From Apostichopus japonicus (lineage: Eukaryota > Echinodermata > Holothuroidea > Aspidochirotida > Stichopodidae): 64,000 bases of DNA. Position 1 is the first letter of the stretch. Each line of letters starts with the position of its first letter. The translations under genes were made by a program, and so were the position numbers. Below are positions 1 to 10,041 of this stretch, piece by piece. Where the stretch lies: positions 34,820,668-34,884,667 of the forward strand of contig NC_092569.1 in the NCBI RefSeq assembly GCF_037975245.1, read 5' to 3'. The notes below the pieces were generated by a model, which searched no databases, had not been told where the DNA came from, and saw nothing but the letters and a program-made list of their open reading frames with translations.

Positions 1-504
1 AGCGATATACTCATAAGTTTGAAAAAAAAGGATTACTTTTCCTGGCCATATCCCGAAACTTGATTAACTTTTTAAACTTGGTGTGTAACGAAAACACGTT
101 TGAGATATATGAATGAGCTTTTCTTCTAAGTATTTTACAAGTGAGCAAAATTTAAAGAATATTGTATTTAAGCATAGAAGAACCGGTTAGAGGTAATCTT
201 TTGTATTTATTCCAATATATGTGGTTAAATTAAAGACGTTTTGTTATTTTTATCGAAACAACGCTGTCCTTTCGCGAAGTTAAGAATTCTGAGTATTTTA
301 AATTGAAGGCCTTCTAACTGAAATTTATCAGGATTTTTATCGATATTTCCCTATTTCTACGAAGATGTTAACACTTCGCTCTTTCAAATAATTTAATATT
401 AAGAGAATTAGCTGAACAACACATTGACGCAACTTATGTTATTTTCAAAACAGAAGATATTCAATGGAGTAAAATAAAATATATTAAATAATAGAAAGAC
501 TTAC

Positions 505-570
505 CATTTCTGTTCTAAACGAGTTCCAAATCGTCAAAACAGTCAAACAAACTTCGAAACATTTCTCCAT
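505..570 (-). CDS. Orphan first coding exon (signal peptide) of a third paralogue, gene Z
   Basis: Reading down from ATG at 568-570 gives 22 codons beginning MEKCFEVCLTVLTIW. This is a short charged start followed by a hydrophobic core, as in a secretory signal peptide. The exon ends in phase 0 at a strong donor, GTAAGT (499-504). The paralogous exon at 25,049-25,114 encodes MEKCFIVCLTVLTIW and has the right phase to join gene A exon 2. No downstream exons are present to the left, so the rest of gene Z must lie outside the window. The start is chosen as the ATG just before the hydrophobic run, conserved in both copies. Confidence 0.7.
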
Positions 571-831
571 GATTTCGGGTTTGTATAAATGACACGCGAA
601 ATATATTCGATGAAGTGCAATATGGCAAATGCACAGAGTATCTACTTAGGGGTGACCAACACCCTATTGAAATGACCGTAGTAGTATGGATGTCCATTAA
701 TGCCATCATTTTATTTGAAATATGATTTGGTGAACAGCTTATACAAATGTGCTGCATATCTATAGTATTATTGGCGTGTTTGTAAAGAAGACTTTTCGAC
801 ATGCGCAATCCAACTTAATATTTTGTACAGC

Positions 832-839
832 TATTTATA
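832..839 (-). promoter_or_regulatory. TATA-like box upstream of gene Z exon 1
   Basis: The minus strand reads GATATAAATAG, containing TATAAATA, about 260 bp upstream of the gene Z ATG. The surrounding sequence is conserved in the other copy, where the same spot (about 25,366-25,375) reads GATAAAAATAG. The position fits a core promoter with a 5' UTR of roughly 230 nt, but no initiator was identified. Confidence 0.4.
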
Positions 840-2550
840 TCTTAAACTTTCAGTCAATAGTGCAGTAAGCTTCAGTTGCATAATGTTGAATTGTCCTTAT
901 TCCGATAAATACAGCATACAACCTATTGCATAATTATTGACTATCGTGGCTCTAGTTCCAAGGACAGCAACGGTATTGCAATTAAATAAAGGTAAATGTA
1001 TTTGGTTTTTAAAAGGAATATCAATTACGACGATCACTTGTAATCTATATTACATTAAGTGTGGTTGATAAAGGAAGGGATTTGTAGTTGTGTGCCAAAC
1101 GACGTCAATGCAACTAAGCCGATGAAATGAGTATTGGAATGTTGATTTACTTGTTCTAGTTAAGCTGCTATTATCGATATTTTAAAGAAACATGTATAAG
1201 TGATTATTTTAACTATGTTACTGCGTTTTACGTTGGAAGGCAAACTTAAAGCAGTATCGAACGAACAGGAAGTGGTACTACTAATCAGCATTATATAACT
1301 TCGTTAACTAGTACAATACATCTTGAAATGTACCGTGAAATGTACTGTATGATCTATTTTACACTATCAATGTGTATGTAAAAATATCAAATTAACAAGT
1401 TTTCCAGCTATATGCTATATGAACCATACTTTCTTGTTTAAGGATGCCTGCGTCACACCCTGTTTACAGAATCGAGTATCCTCACATCTGATTGAATAAA
1501 TATGTCAGCGGTGTCACTGGGCTTTGAATAGATTTGACTGTGAATTATATTTAAAAAAAATCATTGTCAATTATATAAGATATTGAATCTAATGGTACGA
1601 TAATATCAAATTATTCAGTGGTAAAAAGCTTTTTTTAATACAAATAATTTAGTTTAAGAGGGTTTGAAAGATCTTCTTTGGAGGCATAGAGCTACTTTAT
1701 ATGCGTAGCTGTAGGTGGTTTATCTAACCGTGGTACCTAGGGGGAAGGGGGTTCCTGAAGGTTGGTCCCCAACATGCAGTTTTAGCCAACGAATGACAAC
1801 TGCCAGTCATATTTTTGCATGAATAGTTAAATGAGAGCCAGCTTTCCTACGCCAAAATATTTTGCTAACAGGAAGGTAGCTCTAAGTGAAAGAAAAGTTC
1901 CACTACCACACACATACCATTTTCATGGACGATAACTGGGACGGCAAAAAGAAAATTCGTTAAAGAAAACTAAATAGCTAGCATATATGACATTGGATAG
2001 GTTACTTGATTTTATAGCACGGAGTGAATTGCTCCTCAGAAGGCTTCCTCTCTTTAGCTTTATGCTTACTAAGCATCGAGAGAGGTTTCTATTAACAAGT
2101 TTGATTCAATAATTGGTACTTTTAGTCATAGTTCAGTGAATTGTATGTCGTATTGTGGTCTTTACAACAACAAAAAAAAAAAACACATCTCCATTTGGAT
2201 CCCTGAGAAAGGAGATAAATGCATACACTCACCGCTCACATACTAGTATGTAATTTACATGTTTGATTTATTTAATATATACAAGGCTGTTGCCACAGGG
2301 ACCACGAACCTGACCACCCCCCCCCCACCCTCCCCGAAAGTTGCTTGCAAATGGTTAGCATTTTATAAAACCTAAACGCAAAGTCAAAAGCTCTTAATCT
2401 AATGTAATTTTGGTACCAGAGGTACACACTGTGAAATTACAAGTTAATATCAGTTGAGGCTCGAAGTCAAACTTGTGTAGTAGTTATGCAATAACTCAAG
2501 CACATTCCGTAAGCCGTTTAAAATAGTCCAGTATTAATATCATTTTAAGG

Positions 2551-3962
2551 GTTTTGGTATTTAGGGAGTTTAGGGGTTAATATCATAAACAGCAGTCGTA
2601 ATCACTGTTTAGACGTGGAATTATATTGGCCTTGTGACCCTTGTCTATATTTAAGGCTTTGGTGGTCGTTGTTCATTATTTTACTTCATATTTTAACTTG
2701 TGGCTAATAGAGGGCAGCAGAGTGGCCTACATACTACATACTTTACTAAGAAATACATACTTTACTATTGAAATTGCATCATTTCATAGCAGAAGCAAAC
2801 CTGTATATTCTAGCTAGGCCAGTTCCTGTGCCATTCCACCATAGGAACATACCTCCATACCGTTCCGACATAGGTTTTGATCCTTTCCGCCATGGCAGAA
2901 AGCTCGAAACCTATGGCGGAAAGGTACATTTTAGATATGGATTTTACACAGGAATGTATCGGTGAAACTGTTTTGATTCGCGTGGAAGGATAGGTACACA
3001 CAATTGTGACGGTTCGATGGATAGACTGAATTGTAGTTAAGACAACAATGGGGAATAGATACAAAGTTAGTGATGTAATTGTTGATTGAATAGTTTTATT
3101 TGTAGGTTAATAAGAGTCGATACACTGTCTTCAAATATATAATAGTTCGTTGAATAAATCAAATTAAGCAAGGTTGGTTGTTTATTAAAAAGTTGAATGA
3201 CACATTTTCTATGGCGGAAAGAGCAGATTTTCTATGGCGGAATATACCGATGCAGAAAGACACGGCTCCAGCTAGGCCTGCACCCTCTCCTTACCTTGTC
3301 GGTATCAGACCTGGAGATACTACAGTCACTGCGAGTTAATTGGGTTTTCTTTTATAAGCGTTAGGAGAGCTTGCAGCCTAACATTAAAATGCTTTCTGCC
3401 GCCTAACTTAAAAGTTAAGCCTTAATAGTACTTTAGGCAACGTTACCATTACTTAGTATACTAGCCTAGGCCTAATTTCGGCACAGCTTACTTTAGTGTA
3501 GGTCTCACGTAACGTAGGCTATGCCTAATGTATTTTTTTGCGGATCGAATTAAAAACAAACAAGCGTTACTCTTTTAAGCAACTCAACCGTTTCTACGAG
3601 TAAAAACGAACTGTAACACACATTAAGTTGCAAATTCAGTAGCTTACCATCATCCCATAGTGACAATAATTGATCCAAGCTTGTGGTGCACGTCAGCACT
3701 TTGTTTAGGCTGTGCTTATGTCGGTCGTAGCTAATAAAGCAATAATAAAGTATATAGTGCTGGTACACGAAGAGCATACGTTATTCCTAGCTTACAAACT
3801 GGATTGAAAATGGTCACCTATCTATCGTGATATCTTGCCGAGACAAAGGTAACCATTTTTCATCCAATTTGAAAGTTAAGGAATAATAGATGCCTTTTGT
3901 GTACTAATATACTTTTTTAATAAGAACGACCATGTGGAAAGCAATGTTAACATTTATACGGT
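2551..3962. other. Non-coding interval with a small inverted repeat
   Basis: I see no supported gene. CCTTTCCGCCAT near 2,881-2,893 is repeated as ATGGCGGAAAGG near 2,914-2,925, forming a short hairpin. The word CTATGGCGGAA recurs directly near 3,210 and 3,233. The open frames here are short and lack recognisable domains. Confidence 0.4.
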
Positions 3963-4335
3963 AATTCGAGATATCTAAAATTTAATTCGAGATATCTAAA
4001 ATTTAATTCGAGATATCTGCAATTAATTTTAAATATCTCGAATTAAATTGAAGAAATCTCCAATTATTTCAGATATCTCCACTTCAATTTAAGATATCAG
4101 AAATTGCATTTTCAATATCTTGAATTTTATTTAAGATATCTCAAATTGATTTAAAGATATCAAGACTAATGAAAGACATCAAAAATGGAACATTATTTAA
4201 GATATCTCGAATTGAATTCAAGATATCAAAAAAGGAATTCGAGATATCCAAAATTGACTTAGAGATATCAATAATTCGAATCAGAGATATCCAAAATAGA
4301 ATTCAAGATGTCCAGAATTGCATTAGAGATATTTG
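3963..4335. repeat. Degenerate minisatellite rich in GATATC
   Basis: About 16 diverged units of roughly 20-24 bp carry AATTCGAGATATCTAAAATT-like sequence in both orientations. The first units (about 3,963-4,020) are nearly identical and later ones drift. GAGATATC or AAGATATC occurs in most units. Each core is itself nearly palindromic, so the tract could form cruciforms. Confidence 0.8.
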
Positions 4336-5400
4336 TAGAACCATATAAACGAGCAAAATGAAACGAAACAGTTGTTGAAAGTCATAGTAGTGTATTTTCA
4401 AACGTTTTCGAAGATTTCCCATCTTCCTTGTCAGGAAATAGATTAGAGATATTGTTAATGAAGTCTACAAGTGATGAGAAGAAAGCTGCTTATGTCCTAG
4501 GGATAGCTTAAGGGGATTGCAAAGTTGGCATTACTTAGAAGTGTAAAGTCTTGCTAATAAGATTAAAGGATAAAGCTAGAGATTACGAGAGGGGTTTAGG
4601 GCAGTTGGGCTGTGGCTTTTGTGAGGTGAGGAGCGAAGTTATTAACGAGAGATAAGGAAAGGGAGAACCGAGGTTGTGTGAGAGGATAGCGGTGATAAGG
4701 TTGGAAGGTAGCAGAGTTTGTTGATGAAGGCTGGATGTTTTGAGATTTTGAAAGGAAGCAGTGGCATTTTGTGGAGTTCGATAATAAAGAAGAAAAGCAT
4801 CGAATAACATTGTCCTGAATTTATTACCCCAAACTACGTAACATGGTGGCAACGGTTCAAAAGAAGAAATACCTCGGTGTTTGCCCACTACCATTGTGTT
4901 ACATCCACTACCAGCTAAAAGTCAATGAGATTCAAAGGATATAACTTTAGCTAATGTGTTAGTCATGGAGACGATTTGTTAATTTAGCAGAAAATAGGTA
5001 ACAACACATAAAACTTGGGCAAAACAGATGGATGGTAATCGTTCCAGAAAACATCTGAAGAAGCAAGATCGCGAAGGTATGTAACGACATCATACAACCG
5101 CATAGTGGTGAAGCTGATAGTACGGTGGAGATCATACAACGCCCAATTATGGAGGCAGAGTTGTCCATGTAAAAACACGCTGTTACATGAAAATGCATAT
5201 GCGTCAATCAAGGTGGAGGAAGTCATTGTTTGGTAGCAGAGAAGAAGAAACAAAAATAAAGAATACAGTCAGCAACCAACTATGACAGCTGAGGCACTTT
5301 TATAGATTTCTTTGAGGAGTTCTTCTTGGACACTTTCTCGCTGAAACTGTGGTGGAGATCGCACATACATTAAGGTTGTAAACCGTTATTTATTTATAAT
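4336..5400. other. Non-coding interval, possible LTR-element 5' region
   Basis: No gene is supported. A gag-like fragment follows immediately, and ACATGGTGGCAACGG near 4,842 resembles the leader just after the 5' LTR in some Ty3/gypsy elements. This interval might therefore hold LTR or leader sequence. I could not define LTR ends or a second LTR. Confidence 0.2.
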
Positions 5401-5890
5401 TGCTATTTCATATTCTCCATGGGTGCATCATGTATAATTTAAGATCAGAGAAAAGTGAAGTGAAAATGAACACGACAGATAAAAGGGAGGACCAAACTTG
5501 TCCACCAGGGATACCTGAAGGTCTTCCAAAAGAAATGTGGATAAACTACTTACTAGAGATGCGTAAGGTAGAAGCACAAATTGAAATAGAAAAATGTAAA
5601 CAAAATCATGAAATAGAAAACAAAAGTCCGAACAAGACCATGAACTGAACAATGCTAAAGTAGAGGCAGATACAGAAGTAAAACTAAAGCAACTTCAGAT
5701 AGAGAACGAAGCTGCCAAAGTTCAAGTGAACCCAACGTATAAGTGGCAAGTGGTGAAAGTGTAAATTTGATGAAGGTGCCTCGTCTGCATGAGAATGAAA
5801 ATGCTGATGTATATATCTTAGAGGTTTTGAAATGTTAGCAGAAACAAACAAGTGGGATAAATCACAGTGGGCAATATTTTTGGTTATTTG
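5401..5890 (+). pseudogene. Degraded gag-like fragment of an LTR retrotransposon
   Basis: An open stretch to 5,648 encodes a charged, coiled-coil-like segment (MRKVEAQIEIEKCKQN). After a frameshift and stops, the segment beginning near 5,770 reads MKVPRLHENENADVY, then EMLAETNKWDKSQWA. That pattern, an acidic patch followed by a NKWDKxQWA helix, is what I recognise from gag proteins of Ty3/gypsy-type elements in invertebrates. Homology stops near 5,885, where an oppositely oriented LINE fragment begins. The assignment is from pattern memory only. Confidence 0.5.
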
Positions 5891-6380
5891 GTTTTCATAC
5901 ATTATGCTATAACGTGAAAGAAATTTAAAGCAACATTTAAATGCTGATTTTTCAAATACCTTGGAAAAGACTGGCAATACTGGAATTGGTCTATAGTTAT
6001 CTTTCACTTTTTTGCTGTTACTTTAATTTTGTAGTCAGGAACAGAGCACGTGTAATTTTAAGATCATTAGGCACATTGTACCACTATTAAAACACCTATT
6101 CACAAGATGGCTGAATGGACGAACAATAATGTTATTAAATGCTTTAACTACTTTACAGTGAATATTATAATTGTTGAAGATCAAAATTAAAATTTTGAAG
6201 ATCTTTGATACATTCCATAACTTCGCCCTCATCGGTGGATTGCAGTAACATACAGTGATCATGTATACACCAGCTCTTCTTAAGTTTGGAGCAACTAATA
6301 CACCCTTGAAGAGGGAAATAGCGGTCATATAAGAAGATACAAAAGAATAAGTTAATAAGCAGAATTAGAATCATTTACTA
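5886..6380 (-). pseudogene. Degraded LINE reverse-transcriptase fragment (L2/CR1-like)
   Basis: Read down from about 6,380, the minus strand gives pieces STDEGEVMECIKDL, then VVKAFNNIIVRPFSHLVNRC, then, after a frame change, KDNYRPIPVLPVFSKVFEK and SRYSIMYENQ. The order and the NYRPI-LPVFSK-FEK signature are those of the fingers region of non-LTR reverse transcriptases. It lacks the palm, has frameshifts and abuts the gag-like fragment, so it is a dead insertion. Confidence 0.7.
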
Positions 6381-7939
6381 TTATAACATCAGTCCAAACC
6401 ACCTGTGAAAGATCCTAATGAAATGAAGTTATAGCACTTTGCGTCAATTTACGGTCTAACTTTGTAGACCAATGTATAAGAAGAGGCGTCAATCATAGGA
6501 GGGGGAGGGGGCATAGGGTGACACAGGGTGACCTCTAAATGGTGGGGACAGGTTTGGTAACTGATTCTCGTAGGCGCTGGAGTATCAGTCAGACTCTTAA
6601 TGACTCGTGTATCCCACAAAGGGAGCTGAAACATTGTGCTACATGAGATTAGTATGTTATTATTTTTTAATTCTCATCTGCTCGACACCAGATGAAAAAT
6701 AGAACTTTGCAACTGGGTTGAAATAAGACATGGATTTCATTGATAACGTAAATTAAATGGGGAACCGCGCTCATATACCTTTGAGGCTATCTGCACAGGC
6801 CACTAGAAAATGAAAGCAGTATATTATTATTATTTTTATATTATAGTATATGGTATTTCACGCACAAGCAATATAACACAAATGTGTAAATAATATTGTG
6901 CAATCAGTTTAGTTAGCAAAGTCACCCAGGATAGTTTTGAAGTGTTTTTTTTTTTGAGAAAATGAGATTTGAGACAGATACATATATGGTGCTAAGCCTG
7001 GTTGCTAAGCTGATGGTCATGTTGTTGTTATAACCATGTTAATCATTATACCTCAATAAGTTCTAGTTTAGAAGTTATGTACATATGTTCACAAAATATT
7101 TTATTTGTGAAGCAAGTTCACCGATGCCTACTACAGGACCGTAGCCTGCGGGAGTAGGGGGGGGGGGGGCAGCTGCCACTTGAAATTTTCACTTCCTAAA
7201 TGAAAGTAAGCCTACGATAATATGAACGTCTGGACAGTTTGCGAAATGTTCATATCATTTCATCTGATTTCCTTAGTCAGTAGTGGTCAACCTAAAGATT
7301 ATAGGCACGTGTTGTAGGAATAGCTTTCAAAACGAACACAAGGTTTAGTTCAACCGCTCATCACGTTTATGCACAATAAATGCACAATAAATGTAGAGAG
7401 CTCCTGGAGATTTAACCCGCGTGAACATTGTAGCAGTCGTATATGACACTGCGGTTCATAAATATATTTATCACATCTATGTGTCCGACAATGCAGGCCT
7501 ATCAGTTTTATTGTTAGCCCCTTTATCAGTGCCCCAATGTTTTTAACTAAGAATATTAAGGCACTCAGTCCCCTTCAAGGCCCACTCACTGAGCACAGAT
7601 ACCCCTCCCATCCCTCACAAGTGGTCCCTTTTCGGCATGTGAAACAATTAATGATAACACAAATTTAACAATTAATGTACACCAAATTTCCTTAATGGAT
7701 TCCCCTCAGCATATATAGGCTATACGGCTACCATCTGAAATGCCATATAGCGTGCTTTTATATCGTCACTTACCTGTGTCAAAACAATGAATAACGCAGA
7801 GTTTACAAAGTAACGTAAAGCCTTCAGTTTTCCTCTACAAAGTGATTTTACCGAATATTTTTGTCCTATTAACCTTTTCTAAAGTGTAAATTTAAAAACA
7901 ATGAGATCTCAAAATGTTTAGTTGCAACTGATAAGGCCT
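6381..7939. other. Non-coding interval
   Basis: I see no gene. A G-rich homopolymer lies near 7,157-7,170. A small direct duplication of TGCACAATAAA lies near 7,370-7,390. Confidence 0.4.
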
Positions 7940-8700
7940 GGGAAGTGCCATTTCCGGCAACCTGGGAGGCATATTTGGCAAAGCATTATGGAACGCGAAA
8001 AGTGAAAACTTATTTCGTTGTCTAGTCTAAGTTTGTTGTTGTCTAAACTTAAGTTGTTGCTGCTGTTTTAATATGCCGTTGCTCAAACTCACGTTGATGT
8101 CTAAACTTCCGTTGTCTAAACTTACGTCGTTGTCATCCGCGCCTGTTCTACATTAATCCTCAACCACGTAATGTAAAAAGTTGGCGTTTCGTACGAAATT
8201 AAACAAACATCACCAGCGCAGGAGAATGCATGATATATAGGCTGCTACCACTACAACTACTAGGCCTACTACTGCTACACCAGGGAGTTCCATAAAACGC
8301 CCTGGTTACACGTAGAGCCATATTAGAACCCCAACTACTGCTACTAATAGACTCAACAATGAAAATAATTCTAAACAGTCTGCATTACCCACATATCCTA
8401 ATTAACGACGTGCGTATAGTAAGCATATGCAGTGGAAATTAAACTAGTTTGAGAAGAGCTATTCTTTTTACATAACGTAGTCGAGAAATTGTTGAACAGC
8501 GCCGATGGCAACAACTTAAGTTTAGACAACGAAATAAGTTTTCCCTTTTCGCGTTCCATAAAACATTCTTGCTACACTCCTCTAAGAGGCCCTGGTATAA
8601 CGCACCTCAAAGCATCACTGTGTAACATTTGGACGATACATAATGTTTCTCGATGTTCCTCAACTGTGTATGGAACGCGAAAAGTGAAAAGTTTAAGTTA
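7940..8700. repeat. Foldback (inverted-repeat) element, probably a non-autonomous transposon
   Basis: ATGGAACGCGAAAAGTGAAA and the following ~60 bases (7,986-8,065) recur in inverse orientation at about 8,500-8,562. A third, direct copy of the first ~20 bases lies at about 8,669. Inside the arms the CTAAACTTAAGTTGTTG word is also inverted. A second pair of weaker inverted words (CCATAAAACGCCCTGG near 8,290 and the 8,560-8,600 region) lies between. No transposase is present. Boundaries are uncertain. Confidence 0.55.
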
Positions 8701-9386
8701 AAAGTTTCCGTTTGGGTTTAAGTTTCAATTAACCATGAGACGGTTCTAAGTCACACCCGGATGTTGAATATAGAAGTCTTCCTTAATTTAAGTCCAATCA
8801 CTTGTCAGATGTTCACTTTTGTTAACATTTATATGTGACTGACATATCAATCCAGGGACCAAACAGAAGCAAACTTGAAGATTAATAGATGTGAGTGCCA
8901 CCCCCTCCCCCCCTCTTCGTGCCCGCCGAAGCTTCATACTACACACATTTAACTATTACTATCCAACTCGAAATCATTTGTGATTCATAATTACTATTTT
9001 CCACAAAAAAATTAAACATCTCCCAAATTTAGCGATAGTACCTCTGTTTTTCAACATTGCGTTATTTTAAGTTGACTATGTACATGAGATTAACAGTATC
9101 ATGTGCAACCACAGAATACATTGTCATCAGTTGACAAGGCCGGTATTAGAGGATTTATTTAGGGAGTTGTAATATATATATATTTATAAATGTTACCCTA
9201 TGTTTTGTGAGTAGTTCGACGGCAACCCTGATAATGACTTCATATAGTCCTAGAAACCAAGAATCGCTAAGTATACATTTGAAATTGTCCATTTCCAACC
9301 AACTAATAATACTTGGGGGGGGGGGGTGAGAGTTGAATACGAGGGATGCAACACATTAAGGAAAAATGCACAAGTTTTCTTTACTT
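8701..9386. other. Non-coding interval, becoming gene A 3' flank
   Basis: No gene is seen. From about 9,130 the sequence aligns with about 55,110 onward, so this is shared 3' flank of genes A and B. It includes a short (TA)n at about 9,172 and a G-run at about 9,316. Confidence 0.5.
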
Positions 9387-9392
9387 TTTATT
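9387..9392 (-). terminator. Candidate poly(A) signal of gene A
   Basis: The minus strand reads AATAAA about 290 bp downstream of the gene A stop. The same hexamer in the same local context occurs 3' of gene B (55,316-55,321). Conservation between paralogues is the main support. Confidence 0.4.
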
Positions 9393-9682
9393 TTGATTCC
9401 TTTGTGAGACTCGTGCAATAATCAATTTTCAAACTATCAAACAACAGTAAGCTGGTTAATATTAATAATTTGACATCAATTTCAATTAATATCTTCTCAT
9501 TCCCTTAGCAAATGAATTATTTGTTGAATGGTCCCATTCGTAAATTTTGTTGCTTTTCTTCTTCTTCTTTCTTGTCTATGGCACGTCCAGCTGTCCGATG
9601 CTCGAAGATCTGTATGGATATTTTCTTATTTCTAAGTAAAAACTGCTCTTTTGTGCAACTTTTTTTTTATACAGTGTTTTGT

Positions 9683-10041
9683 CTACACAGGACGTATTTT
9701 CATATCTGTGTATTGCAGGCTACATCCGTAACTGTTCAAACTATAACTATCCCAGTAGATGTTCGTTCCTCGAGTAGAGCCGTCGTAGTCTCCGTTGAGG
9801 TGAGAATTAGCGCATATAGCGCAGTTGTCGCTGCCATCGGGAAACAATGCACAATAGTAACTATAACTGGGACAGTAAGACCGACAATAAGAAGCAGAAT
9901 AATAACGTCTACAGTCAAAACGGTTGTAGAACCACCAGGCTCCTCTGTGTTTCTCAGCACAGTCGTAGCTGCTCCATCCATCGTTGTCCCGGTCTTTTGT
10001 ACTGAATTGTTTATTGTTGCTACCAGACAAAGCATTATAAC
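9683..10041 (-). CDS. Gene A exon 12: C-terminal FReD with cysteine-rich insertion
   Basis: Acceptor TTGCAG, phase 1 entry, stop at 9,683. It opens with GYNALSGSNNKQFSTKDRD, the calcium-binding DRDND loop and GAWW, and ends TDMKIRPV, all standard FReD landmarks. Between GAWW and SHLNGDY lie about 38 residues with many Cys and Tyr (for example RYYSASYCRSYCPSYSYYC), where ordinary FReDs have only a few residues before SNLNG. This is the stretch that differs most from gene B. It also overlaps a long plus-strand open frame, which I regard as a shadow. Confidence 0.92.

Larger units (their letters stand above)
1..2550. repeat. Paralogous upstream block, left copy (gene Z promoter and exon 1)
   Basis: This block aligns almost continuously with 24,524-27,165. 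The first bases of the window match position 24,524 onward, and similarity fades near 2,550 (27,165 in the other copy). Both copies contain the same signal-peptide exon, upstream sequence and a late C-rich tract (about 2,318 and 26,814). Because the right copy carries exon 1 of gene A, the left copy marks another gene whose body lies left of the window. Apart from the exon and TATA-like box listed separately, I see no genes in it. Confidence 0.85.

Noticed and set aside
3963-4335. CRISPR array
   Set aside because: Units are contiguous, degenerate and palindromic with no unique spacers.
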